A DNA stretch of 64,000 bases, taken from Aliikangiella sp965214955 (GTDB taxonomy: Bacteria > Pseudomonadota > Gammaproteobacteria > Enterobacterales > Kangiellaceae). The stretch spans positions 310,001 through 374,000 of the forward strand of contig CBDCCU010000013.1 in NCBI GenBank assembly GCA_965214955.1, in the 5' to 3' direction. The translations under genes were made by a program, and so were the position numbers. The notes under the pieces were generated by a model. The model saw only the letters and a list, made by a program, of their open reading frames with translations, made no database searches and had not been told where the DNA came from. Below are positions 27,916 to 36,306 of this stretch, one piece after another. How positions within the stretch are numbered: position 1 is the stretch's first letter; every line of letters starts with the position of its first letter.

Positions 27916-30052
27916 TTTAAAGTTAAGAACCAAGCTTTTACTCGGAAATGGGTTAGTGCTTTTATTGCTGATCGCTATTTCGGTGGTGGTATATGTTGGG
28001 GTGAATTCATTGCTATTTAATTTTAAATGGGTTGAGCACACTCATAAAGTGCTTGAAAAATCATCTAATATTGAAGCTGCTGCTGTGGATATGGAAACAG
28101 GGATGCGTGGATATTTGTTAGCAGGTAAAGAAGATTTTTTAGATCCTTATAAAGGCGGGGGTACAAGATTTGAAAACTATATTGATGAACTATCTGAAAC
28201 AGTAAATGACAATCCTGCTCAAGTAAAATTATTGGCAGAAACCCAAGCAACTATTACCGAATGGAAATCAAATGTTACAGAGCCCGCCATTAAGTTACGC
28301 CGTGATATTGGTGATGCAAAAACTATGAATGATATGGCATATGAAATTCAAAAAGCCAAAGGTAAGGCTTATTTTGATAAATTTAGAGGGCAAATTAGCA
28401 CCTTTGTTGCTAGAGAAGAAAAGTTATTAATAGAGCGAGAAAAAAAAGCAGCTAACTCAAATTCTGTGTCAGAGCTGAAGCAACTAAACCAGTGGGTTAC
28501 TCACACTTACAAAGTTATTGCTGTGGCTAAAAGCATTTTAGCTGCTGCGGTTGATATGGAAACTGGAGTGCGCGGATATTTGTTGGCAGGTAAAGACGAG
28601 TTTTTAGAGCCTTACAATAACGGTAAAATTGAGTTTGAGCGTTTGGTTACTGAGCTTTCTAGCACGGTAAGTGATAACCCTTCTCAGGTTCAACTATTAG
28701 GTGAAATTAGACAGACCATTAACGAGTGGAACACTAATGTTATTGCTGAATATATTGCGCTTAGAAAAGAAATTGGCAATGCCAAAACCATGGATGATAT
28801 TGCTGATCTTGTTGGAGAGGCCAGAGGCAAAGTGTATTTTGATAAATTTAGAGGTCAAATTGCCACCTTTAAAAAGCGAGAAATGAAGCTACTTGAAGAA
28901 AGAGCGCAAGAGCTTGACAATACTTCTAGTACAGTGACCAGTGTTACTATCTTTGGAACTGTAATTGCCACAGTTTTCGGTTTAATTGTTGCACTAACAT
29001 TAACTCGTAATACTATGCAGCAATTAGGCGGTGAACCTGCTCATGTAAGAGATATTGCCGAGCGAATATCCGAAGGGCATCTTGATAGCGTGTTTACTGA
29101 AAAAGAGGGCAAACTTGTTGGCATTATGGCTGCAATGAAATTAATGCAAGATAAGCTGTCGGATGTAGTGCAAAATGTACAACAAAACTCATCATTAATT
29201 GTTAATGCTTCTGAGCAGGTGAGTACTACGGCTTCGTCTTTGAGCCAAGCAACAACAGAGCAAGCGGCTAGCGTAGAAGAAACCAGCGCGGCTATAGAAG
29301 AAATGGGAGCATCAATAAACCAAAATAGTGATAATGCCAGAGTTACCGACGGTATTGCCGCAGAGTCTGCTGAGTCGGCAAAACAAGGTGGGAGTGCTGT
29401 GGCCGATACCGTTGTGGCAATGAAAAAAATAGCCGACAGAATTAGTATTATTGAAGACATTGCTTATCAAACCAATATGCTGGCATTAAATGCCGCTATT
29501 GAAGCAGCGCGAGCAGGAGAGCACGGTAAAGGGTTTGCCGTTGTAGCGGCAGAGGTGAGAAAACTGGCTGAGCGTAGTCAGGTAGCGGCAGCCGAAATTG
29601 GCAGTTTAACCAGTGATAGCGCAAGCGTTGCGGAAAGAGCGGGTGAATTACTTGAAAAAATGGTGCCTGATATTGGTAAAACTGCTGACTTAGTTCAAGA
29701 AATAACCGCCGCTTCAGAAGAGCAATCAAACGGTGTTGGGCAAATTGCTACTTCCATGCAGCAACTTGATAAGGTTACACAGCAAAATGCCTCATCCTCT
29801 GAAGAATTAGCGGCAATATCCGAAGAAATGAGCAGTCATGCTCAAGACTTAAAGGTGTTAATTAGTTACTTTAAGTTATCGTCTAATCTCAATATGAGTA
29901 GCCAAACATTACCACCTCAAAAAGTCGCCATTAATAGTGGAGTTAATAAGCGGGGTACTGCTACAAACCAATTGCAAGAAGATACTCAACTAGAGTCACT
30001 TAATACGACAAATGCCGAAAAGCTAGACGAAAGTAAGTTTGAGCGCTATTAA
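27899..30052 (+). CDS. Methyl-accepting chemotaxis protein with duplicated CHASE3-type sensor domain
   Basis: A 717-residue transmembrane chemoreceptor. TM1 spans about 12-35. The periplasmic part contains two similar CHASE3-like modules, starting near residues 44 and 199 (both carry AAAVDMETG, RGYLLAGK and YFDKFRGQI). TM2 lies near 346-368, followed by a HAMP-like stretch (GGEPAHVRDIAERISEG), and the signalling tip DIAYQTNMLALNAAIEAARAGE. Adaptation helices flank the tip. ATG 27899 overlaps the cheA end by 17 bp and has GGAG six bases upstream. It should be the main sensory receptor of the operon; its ligand is unknown. Confidence 0.92.
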   Translation: MELFNNLKLRTKLLLGNGLVLLLLIAISVVVYVGVNSLLFNFKWVEHTHKVLEKSSNIEAAAVDMETGMRGYLLAGKEDFLDPYKGGGTRFENYIDELSETVNDNPAQVKLLAETQATITEWKSNVTEPAIKLRRDIGDAKTMNDMAYEIQKAKGKAYFDKFRGQISTFVAREEKLLIEREKKAANSNSVSELKQLNQWVTHTYKVIAVAKSILAAAVDMETGVRGYLLAGKDEFLEPYNNGKIEFERLVTELSSTVSDNPSQVQLLGEIRQTINEWNTNVIAEYIALRKEIGNAKTMDDIADLVGEARGKVYFDKFRGQIATFKKREMKLLEERAQELDNTSSTVTSVTIFGTVIATVFGLIVALTLTRNTMQQLGGEPAHVRDIAERISEGHLDSVFTEKEGKLVGIMAAMKLMQDKLSDVVQNVQQNSSLIVNASEQVSTTASSLSQATTEQAASVEETSAAIEEMGASINQNSDNARVTDGIAAESAESAKQGGSAVADTVVAMKKIADRISIIEDIAYQTNMLALNAAIEAARAGEHGKGFAVVAAEVRKLAERSQVAAAEIGSLTSDSASVAERAGELLEKMVPDIGKTADLVQEITAASEEQSNGVGQIATSMQQLDKVTQQNASSSEELAAISEEMSSHAQDLKVLISYFKLSSNLNMSSQTLPPQKVAINSGVNKRGTATNQLQEDTQLESLNTTNAEKLDESKFERY

Positions 30053-30066
30053 AAAAGGTGATAACT

Positions 30067-30627
30067 GTGGAAAGCAAAGTGGATAAAAGCGAAGAAAACA
30101 ATCAAAAAGATGATGTACACCAATTTTTAACCTTTGTCCTTAGCGATGAAACTTACGGTATTGGAATTTTGCATATTAAAGAGATCATTGAATATGGCAA
30201 TTTAACCAGCGTGCCGATGATGCCTGATTTTATTGCGGGGGTTATTAATTTGCGAGGCAGCGTTGTTCCAGTGGTGAGTTTGAGTCACCGTTTTCAGCTG
30301 GAGCCAGCAGCCATAGGTAAAAAAACCAGCATTATTGTGATTGAAATAAAGTCCGAAGGTGAAGTGTTAGAAGTTGGCGTAATTGTTGACATGGTAAATG
30401 AAGTATTAGAATTGAAACCTGATGAATTATCACCCGCGCCAAGCTTTGGCACAAAAATACGCGCTGACTTTATTAAACATATGGGTAAACGAGATGACGA
30501 TACTTTTATGATTTTATTAGATGTTGACAGTGTGTTATCAGTTGATGAATTAAGCGTTATTCAAGAAGTTAATGCTACAGGCGAAAAGGATTTAATTAGC
30601 AAAGAAGCCAAGTCATCTTCAAAGTAA
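30067..30627 (+). CDS. cheW: Chemotaxis coupling protein CheW
   Basis: A 186-residue CheW that bridges receptors and CheA. The CheW fold is visible from FLTFVLSDETYGIGILHIKEI through VINLRGSVVPVVSL to VGVIVDMVNEVLEL. An acidic/Lys tail extends the C-terminus beyond the usual ~165 residues. I prefer GTG 30067 because AAGGTGA lies just upstream; an in-frame GTG at 30058 would sit inside that Shine-Dalgarno sequence. It begins 14 bp after the MCP. Confidence 0.93.
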   Translation: MESKVDKSEENNQKDDVHQFLTFVLSDETYGIGILHIKEIIEYGNLTSVPMMPDFIAGVINLRGSVVPVVSLSHRFQLEPAAIGKKTSIIVIEIKSEGEVLEVGVIVDMVNEVLELKPDELSPAPSFGTKIRADFIKHMGKRDDDTFMILLDVDSVLSVDELSVIQEVNATGEKDLISKEAKSSSK

Positions 30628-30655
30628 AAGAAGACGATTTAAAAGGAGCGGTTTT

Positions 30656-31462
30656 GTGCATGTTGCTATTAATCAAAATGAATATGATGAAATACGAGGC
30701 TACCTCTATAAGCAGTGTGGAGTAGAGCTTGGAACAAGTAAGCAAACTTTAGTGATGTCACGTCTTAATAGACGCTTACAACACCTTAATTTTCAGTCAT
30801 TTGCAGACTATTTTGCTTTTACTCAACTAGCAGAGCATAAGCAAGAACGCCAAATAATGATTAATCAGTTGACTACCAATGAAACTTATTTTTTTAGAGA
30901 GCCAAAGCACTTTGATTTTTTAAGAGAGTATTATTTGCCTAAGCATCAATCTGGTTTTTTATTTAGAGCTTGGAGTGCTGCGGCTTCTTCTGGAGAAGAA
31001 GCCTATAGCATAGCCATGGAGCTTGCAGAGGGGCTTGGTTCTAAACCTTGGGAAGTGATAGGAACAGATGTTAATACTCAAGTGTTACAAAAGGCTGTTA
31101 AGGCTCATTATTCAGAGCATAGAGCCGACGGTATTCCTTTAAACTATTTAAAAAAATACTGTTTGAAGGGAAAAGATGAATATAAAGGGAGTTTTTTGAT
31201 CAATAAAAATATACGTAAACATACTCGGTTTTTTCAAGCCAACTTATTAGAGGATATTTCTACTCTAGGTAAGTTTGATCTAATCTTTTTGAGAAATGTG
31301 CTTATTTACTTTGATCACCAAACCAAGCAGAATATTTTACGCCGGCTTTGTCGATTGTTAAAAGCAGGAGGCTATTTAATGATAGGGCATTCCGAATCAA
31401 TAATTGGAAGTCAATACCAGCTTAAAAGTGTTGCTCCATCAACCTATATAAAGCTGAAGTGA
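30656..31462 (+). CDS. cheR: Chemotaxis receptor methyltransferase CheR
   Basis: A 268-residue SAM-dependent methyltransferase that methylates receptor glutamates. The N-terminal alpha domain (LVMSRLNRRLQHL) is followed by the conserved TTNETYFFREPKHFDFL, SAM motif FRAWSAAASSGEEAYSIAM, IGTDVN, and LRNVLIYFDHQTK, then GHSESI. The GTG start is preceded by AAGGAG. Partner of CheB and CheD in adaptation of the two receptors encoded in this operon. Confidence 0.95.
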   Translation: MHVAINQNEYDEIRGYLYKQCGVELGTSKQTLVMSRLNRRLQHLNFQSFADYFAFTQLAEHKQERQIMINQLTTNETYFFREPKHFDFLREYYLPKHQSGFLFRAWSAAASSGEEAYSIAMELAEGLGSKPWEVIGTDVNTQVLQKAVKAHYSEHRADGIPLNYLKKYCLKGKDEYKGSFLINKNIRKHTRFFQANLLEDISTLGKFDLIFLRNVLIYFDHQTKQNILRRLCRLLKAGGYLMIGHSESIIGSQYQLKSVAPSTYIKLK

Positions 31463-31469
31463 GATTAAA

Positions 31470-32006
31470 ATGATTGAGCCCAGTAAACGTAAAGTATTTT
31501 TAAATCCGGGTGACTTTGTTTTTGCTGAGTCTGGTACGCATTTACATACGGTATTGGGAACCTGTGTGGCTATTACTCTTTGGCATCCAGAGCTACAAAT
31601 TGGTGGTATGTGCCATTATTTATTACCTTCAAACCCAGAAACTCATGCTTTAACCAATCCACATAAAAGTAATATTGAATTAAATGGGCGTTATGCCGAT
31701 GAAGCCATGCAGTTATTTGAGCTTTCTGCTCAGCTCCATAGAACATCCATTGAAGAGTATCAAGCTAAAATTTTTGGCGGTGCTGATACTTTTACTAAAA
31801 AACCGCCAAGTGAATCATTAATTGGTGCCCAAAATGTTGCTGCGGCGGTAGAAATGTTAAATGATCGTAATATTAATGTATCTGTTGCCCATGTTGGTGA
31901 AAGTGGCAGTAGAAAAATTATCTTTGATGTTGAAACGGGAGATGTTTGGGTTAATCATACTAATGAGCAAGGACAAAAGCTTTATTCAATGAGTGGTCGA
32001 ATATAG
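31470..32006 (+). CDS. cheD: Chemoreceptor glutamine deamidase CheD
   Basis: A 178-residue CheD that deamidates receptor glutamines to glutamates. Catalytic Cys is in VLGTCVAITLW and the His in GGMCHYLLPS; the FGGADTF and VGESGSRKI segments are also typical. It begins 7 bp after cheR. Downstream the operon spacing is broken: a 266-bp repeat element separates it from cheB. Confidence 0.95.
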   Translation: MIEPSKRKVFLNPGDFVFAESGTHLHTVLGTCVAITLWHPELQIGGMCHYLLPSNPETHALTNPHKSNIELNGRYADEAMQLFELSAQLHRTSIEEYQAKIFGGADTFTKKPPSESLIGAQNVAAAVEMLNDRNINVSVAHVGESGSRKIIFDVETGDVWVNHTNEQGQKLYSMSGRI

Positions 32007-32010
32007 AGTA

Positions 32011-32276
32011 TATACCCGTTTTCCTTCAAAATGCGTGTTTCAGTGTTCAGCCAAAAGGTTTGAACAAGGCACAGCTTGCAGGAAATGGCAAGCCCTTTTC
32101 AAAAGCTGCAGTGCAGTGCAAGCTTTTTGGCTGAGCACCCGAAGGGCAAGGCAGTAAGCCAACCTCTTTTTCGTTATCAATGCTTGAATTAGAATGACTA
32201 ATCCTGCGCATTAATGCCTCAAATAGGATGGCTTACTGTCTTGCTGAAACATGCATCTTGAAGGAGAACGGGTATA
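32011..32276 (+). mobile_element. MITE-like repeat (copy 1) with ~33-bp terminal inverted repeats, between cheD and cheB
   Basis: A 266-bp non-coding element bounded by TATACCCGTT on the left and its inverse AACGGGTATA on the right. The termini pair over about 33 bp with few mismatches. Inside are two nested inverted repeats (CAGCCAAAAG with CTTTTTGGCTG, and CAGTAAGCCA with TGGCTTACTG), so the single strand can fold into a branched structure. A near-identical copy (about 93 %) lies at 56065. No transposase is encoded. It fills the whole cheD-cheB gap, and its right end supplies AAGGAG twelve bases before the cheB ATG. Confidence 0.88.
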
Positions 32277-32278
32277 TC

Positions 32279-33346
32279 ATGGGAATTTCTGTTTTAATTA
32301 TTGATGACTCAGCGGTGGTTCGCAAGGTGCTAACTGAACTACTGAATAAGTCGATTGGAATTGAAGTGATTGATAGTGCTTCGGATCCAATTTTTGCATT
32401 AAAGAAAATACAAAAGCAAAAGCCTGATGTTATTGTGCTTGATATAGAAATGCCAAGAATGGACGGTTTAACTTTTCTTAAAAAAATAATGCAGGAAAAT
32501 CCTATTCCTGTAGTGATGTGTTCAAATTTAACCAAAGAAAACTCTCGAACAAGCATTAAAGCTTTAAGTTTAGGGGCTGTTGATGTTGTAGCTAAGCCTA
32601 AAATGGATCTTAACAATGCATTGGGAGAAGATGAAAAAAAGATTATTAATGCTGTGCGTGCTGCGGCAAAAGTTAACTTAAGTCACCATAAACGGTTTTT
32701 ACACTCGGTTAAGCCCGCACAAAAAAAACTATCAAGCCAGTTAATATTTTCAAAAAATAAAGTAAGCTCAGATAAAAACACTCAGCAAATTGTTGCTATC
32801 GGAACTTCAACTGGTGGAACGCTTGCACTAGAAGCGGTATTACCGCACTTATCATCTAGCTGCTTAGGTATGGTGATTGTGCAGCACATGCCCGAACATT
32901 TTACTGCCGCTTTTGCAGAGCGCTTAAATGGCATAAGTAATATTGAAGTAAAAGAAGGGGTTAATGGTGATAAAATTTATCGCGGAAGAGCCATTATTGC
33001 TCCTGGAAATAAACATATGTTGGTGCGAAAAAACAGTAAAGGGGAGGCTTTTATTGAACTAAAAGATGGGCCACCAGTGAGTAGGCATCGCCCATCGGTT
33101 GATGTATTGTTTCGCTCGGTTGCTAAATCATTTGGTAAAAATGCACTTGGGATCATAATGACAGGAATGGGAAGCGATGGTGTTAGTGGTTTAACTGAAA
33201 TGAAAAGTAGTGGGGCACTAACCTTTGCTCAAGATGAAGCTTCGTGTGTGGTTTATGGAATGCCTTCAGTAGCGATAAAAAAAGGCGCAGCAAGTGAGCA
33301 TATTGAGTTAACAAAGATGCCTGCGCTAATTGAATATTACTCTTGA
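32279..33346 (+). CDS. cheB: Chemotaxis protein-glutamate methylesterase CheB
   Basis: A 355-residue response regulator methylesterase. Receiver domain: LIIDDSAVVRKVL, phospho-Asp in VLDIEMPRMDG, and AKPKMD. Methylesterase domain: catalytic Ser in AIGTSTGGTLALE, His in VQHMPEHFT and Asp in MTGMGSDGV. I place the start at ATG 32279, where CheB homology begins; the same frame is open further upstream, but only through the repeat element. AAGGAG in the right terminus of that element lies 12 bases before this ATG. Confidence 0.94.
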   Translation: MGISVLIIDDSAVVRKVLTELLNKSIGIEVIDSASDPIFALKKIQKQKPDVIVLDIEMPRMDGLTFLKKIMQENPIPVVMCSNLTKENSRTSIKALSLGAVDVVAKPKMDLNNALGEDEKKIINAVRAAAKVNLSHHKRFLHSVKPAQKKLSSQLIFSKNKVSSDKNTQQIVAIGTSTGGTLALEAVLPHLSSSCLGMVIVQHMPEHFTAAFAERLNGISNIEVKEGVNGDKIYRGRAIIAPGNKHMLVRKNSKGEAFIELKDGPPVSRHRPSVDVLFRSVAKSFGKNALGIIMTGMGSDGVSGLTEMKSSGALTFAQDEASCVVYGMPSVAIKKGAASEHIELTKMPALIEYYS

Positions 33347-33377
33347 TAGCTCAAGCTAAAACTCACTGTTTTAACCT

Positions 33378-33412
33378 AGGGTTTGTTGATCTTTCAAATA
33401 TCAACAAACCCT
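33378..33412. terminator. Strong hairpin between converging cheB and methionine gamma-lyase genes
   Basis: AGGGTTTGTTGAT (33378-33390) and its exact inverse (33400-33412) form a 13-bp stem with a 9-nt loop. It lies between two converging stop codons. Neither strand has a proper U-tract just after the stem, so it may act as a processing/stability hairpin or a Rho-assisted terminator. Confidence 0.55.
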
Positions 33413-33435
33413 AACTGATAAAAAAAATAATAAAG

Positions 33436-34641
33436 TTAAACTACCTGCTTAAGACGAGAGCTCATATGCTCTAAAGCTTGATTAATATCTGCAATAATAT
33501 CTTCAACATTTTCTAAACCAACCGATAAACGAATTAGGGTTTCGCTAATGCCTGCGGCTTCTCGCTCTTCGGGCTCGTAAGGCGAATGAGTCATTGAGGC
33601 AGGATGTTGAATTAAAGTTTCGGCATCGCCTAAGCTTACCGCAATTGAGCACATTTTTAACTGGTTCATAAAAGCTACCGCATCATCAAAAGAGCCATCT
33701 ATTTCAAATGCAATAATGCCACCGGCTGCGCGCATTTGCTTGCCGACTAGTGGATAGCCTTGGTGTGATTTTAAGCCCGGGTAGTTCACCTGTTGAATTC
33801 TTGGGTGATCTTCTAAGTATTCTGCAACCGTTTGGGCATTAGCACTATGGCGCTCAACTCTAACCGATAGTGTTTTTAATCCGCGAATAATCAACCAAGC
33901 ATCGTTAGGACTAATCACTGCACCCATATCTTTTAAGGTTGTCATTTTAATGTTTTCAATTTGCTCTTTACTGCCACAGGTAACACCGGCTATTACATCA
34001 CCATGACCATTTAAGTATTTAGTGGCACTATGAATAATTAAGTCGATCCCAAATTCGGCAGGGTTTTGTAAGGCTGGTGACATAAAAGTATTATCAACCA
34101 TGCTAATAAGGTGATGTCTTTTAGCAATTGTTGCAATTTTCTCTAAATCAACGACTTGCATATTAGGATTAATGGGTGATTCTAAATAAATAACTTTAGT
34201 GTTTTCTTTAATCGCTTTTTCTACAGCTTCTGGATTAGTCATATCCACAAAGCTAACCTCAATTTCTAGATCAACAAATTTGTGATTCATTAAGGCATAC
34301 GAGCAACCATATAACGCTGCCGAGGCAACAACATGATCGCCAGCTCTTAAATTGGCCAGTAGAGTGGCTGATACTGCCCCCATACCTGAGCCAAAAGCGG
34401 CTGCATCTTCGGTAGATTCTAAAGCCGCCATTCGTTGTTCTAACTCACGTACGGTAGGGTTGCCTAAACGACCATAGATAAACCCGGCTTCTTCACCCAT
34501 AAATCTTGCCGCACCTTGTTCAACATTGTCGAAAATAAAGGTTGAGGTTTGATAAATTGGCGTGCTTAAAGCGCCAAATTGTTTATCTTTGATTTTACCT
34601 GCGTGAATGGTTTTGGTTTCTATATGCTTAGAGTCGATCAT
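33436..34641 (-). CDS. Methionine gamma-lyase
   Basis: A 401-residue PLP enzyme of the Cys/Met metabolism family that cleaves methionine to methanethiol, 2-oxobutyrate and ammonia. The PLP Lys is K208 in SATKYLNGHGD. The active-site Cys113 in YGCSYALM corresponds to Cys116 of Pseudomonas MGL, where related cystathionine lyases have a different residue; this favours MGL. LESPINPNMQVVD, VDNTFMSPALQNP and QHPASMTHSPY are also MGL-like. The gene is monocistronic. Confidence is high for the family and good for the activity. Confidence 0.87.
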   Translation of the reverse strand: MIDSKHIETKTIHAGKIKDKQFGALSTPIYQTSTFIFDNVEQGAARFMGEEAGFIYGRLGNPTVRELEQRMAALESTEDAAAFGSGMGAVSATLLANLRAGDHVVASAALYGCSYALMNHKFVDLEIEVSFVDMTNPEAVEKAIKENTKVIYLESPINPNMQVVDLEKIATIAKRHHLISMVDNTFMSPALQNPAEFGIDLIIHSATKYLNGHGDVIAGVTCGSKEQIENIKMTTLKDMGAVISPNDAWLIIRGLKTLSVRVERHSANAQTVAEYLEDHPRIQQVNYPGLKSHQGYPLVGKQMRAAGGIIAFEIDGSFDDAVAFMNQLKMCSIAVSLGDAETLIQHPASMTHSPYEPEEREAAGISETLIRLSVGLENVEDIIADINQALEHMSSRLKQVV

Positions 34642-34814
34642 GATTACTACCTATGAAATTAACTGAACACCTTTGTATATTATATAAAACAAGGTAAATA
34701 TATCAATTTAGTTTTGTTGTTTTGGTTAAAATCAAAATATAAATAAGTTTAAGGGTAAAAGTGCGATATATTTAAAATGTGATAAGTATAATGGCTTTTA
34801 ATAATTAGGCGGTT

Positions 34815-35483
34815 TTAACGATTAGAAAGCATTGGAATTAGGTGTTTAGCAACATTTTGCATAATTAAGGGCTGAGCTTCGGCTTTTGGATGTATGCCAT
34901 CGGCTTGTAATAGTGACCATTGACCTTCTAGTGGAGACAAAATAAAAGGAATCAATTGTACCGATGGGTTAGCCGATAAATCACTGTAGATCTGCTCAAA
35001 TCTTTTAGTGTAGGTTCTGCCATAATTAGGAGGTATTTTAATGCCTGCTAACAAAACTTGAGTTGTATTGGGGAATTTGTCGCTGAGGCTAATGTTAATG
35101 ATTTGAGTTAAGTTTTTACGTGTTTCACTCAGATCGATACCACGTAAACCATCGTTACCGCCAAGCTCAAGCAGTAAAATGTCAGGATTAAAGTTTTGTA
35201 GTTGTTTGCTCAGGCGATCTAAGCCGCCACTGGTTGTTTCACCACTAATTGAAGCATTAACCAGCTCCACATTGTAGTTTTGTTGATTTAAATGTGTTTG
35301 CAATAAAGCTACCCAGCCTTGCTCAACAGGAATATTATAAGCAGCACTTAGTGAGTCGCCATAAACTAAAACTTTTATTGGTGTATTCGTTTTTTTTAGC
35401 TCGTTTGCCACAGCAGGTGTTACATTTAGTAAATGAATACTTGAAATAATAAAAAATAGACCGTATATGTGTTTTCTAAGCAA
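34815..35483 (-). CDS. tesA: TesA-like periplasmic SGNH esterase (thioesterase I/lysophospholipase L1)
   Basis: A 222-residue SGNH hydrolase with a signal peptide (MLRKHIYGLFFIISSIHLLN). Block I is VYGDSLSAAYNI with catalytic Ser, block III LLELGGNDGLRG, and block V DGIHPKAEAQ with Asp/His. Length and motifs match E. coli TesA (208 residues). The TTG start is the only plausible one before the signal sequence. It is divergent from the ABC ATPase/permease pair, the same arrangement as tesA and ybbA-ybbP in E. coli. Confidence 0.88.
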   Translation of the reverse strand: MLRKHIYGLFFIISSIHLLNVTPAVANELKKTNTPIKVLVYGDSLSAAYNIPVEQGWVALLQTHLNQQNYNVELVNASISGETTSGGLDRLSKQLQNFNPDILLLELGGNDGLRGIDLSETRKNLTQIINISLSDKFPNTTQVLLAGIKIPPNYGRTYTKRFEQIYSDLSANPSVQLIPFILSPLEGQWSLLQADGIHPKAEAQPLIMQNVAKHLIPMLSNR

Positions 35484-35568
35484 AATATTCTCACTTTAAT
35501 TTTTAGTGTTGGATATCAACAATTTTAATCAATACCCTAAATACAAACCAACTGAAAAGAGCAATTAA

Positions 35569-36306
35569 ATGTTAACAGCAGTCAATTTAACTAAGCAAGT
35601 CGCTATTGGTGATGAAGCGCTTACCATTTTAAATGAAGTGTCATTTTCATTATCCAAAGGGAAAAGCATGGCAATTTTAGGTGAGTCTGGCTCGGGAAAA
35701 ACAACCTTGCTTGGTATGTTAGCAGGATTAGATTTACCTACTGATGGCGAAGTAGTTCTTAATGGTGAGTCAATTTTTAACTTAAGCGAAGAGCAAAGAG
35801 CCGAGCTTAGAAAACAAAATTTGGGCTTTGTGTTTCAAAGCTTTCAGTTAATTGAAGGGCTAACCGCATTAGAAAATGTAATGATGCCATTAGAGCTAAA
35901 AGGCGATAAACAGGCCAAGCAAAAAGCCACAGAAATGCTCGAACAAGTGGGTTTGGGTAAAAGGCTTAACCATCATTCTAATCAGCTGTCTGGTGGTGAG
36001 CAGCAGCGTGTTGCCGTGGCAAGAGCTTTTGTTACCAAACCAAATTTATTATTAGCCGATGAGCCAACGGGCAATTTAGATACGGCAACGGGAGAAAAGA
36101 TTATTGAGTTGATGTTTTCGCTTAATAAAGCCTTGGGTACAACATTGGTGCTAGTAACACACGATACTCACTTAGCCGAAAGGTGCGATGAAACATTGGT
36201 GCTTAGTGGCGGTAAAATAGTTTCTGTTTCAAAAGGATTGGGTAAAAGCGAAAACTCTTCATCAACCATTAGTCAAGAGCGAGAGCTAGAGGTGGCTAAT
36301 GACTAA
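35569..36306 (+). CDS. ybbA: ABC transporter ATP-binding protein, YbbA/LolD-like
   Basis: A 245-residue ATPase of the MacB/LolD type. Walker A is GESGSGKTTLLGM, Q-loop FVFQSFQLIEGL, signature LSGGEQQRVAVARA, Walker B LLLADEPTGNLD and H-loop LVTHDTHL. It overlaps the permease by 8 bp. Divergence from tesA marks it as YbbA. Unlike importers, this family extrudes lipids or lipoproteins, or acts mechanically on the envelope. The C-terminal 25 residues are Ser/Glu-rich. Confidence 0.88.
   Translation: MLTAVNLTKQVAIGDEALTILNEVSFSLSKGKSMAILGESGSGKTTLLGMLAGLDLPTDGEVVLNGESIFNLSEEQRAELRKQNLGFVFQSFQLIEGLTALENVMMPLELKGDKQAKQKATEMLEQVGLGKRLNHHSNQLSGGEQQRVAVARAFVTKPNLLLADEPTGNLDTATGEKIIELMFSLNKALGTTLVLVTHDTHLAERCDETLVLSGGKIVSVSKGLGKSENSSSTISQERELEVAND

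Noticed and set aside
29041..29460. 139-codon minus-strand frame opposite the second MCP
   Set aside because: Alanine/serine/isoleucine-rich antisense of the MCP signalling domain, with no own start signals.
32228..32278. cheB beginning inside the repeat element
   Set aside because: The upstream in-frame codons belong to the repeat, and CheB homology begins with MGISVLIIDDSA at 32279.
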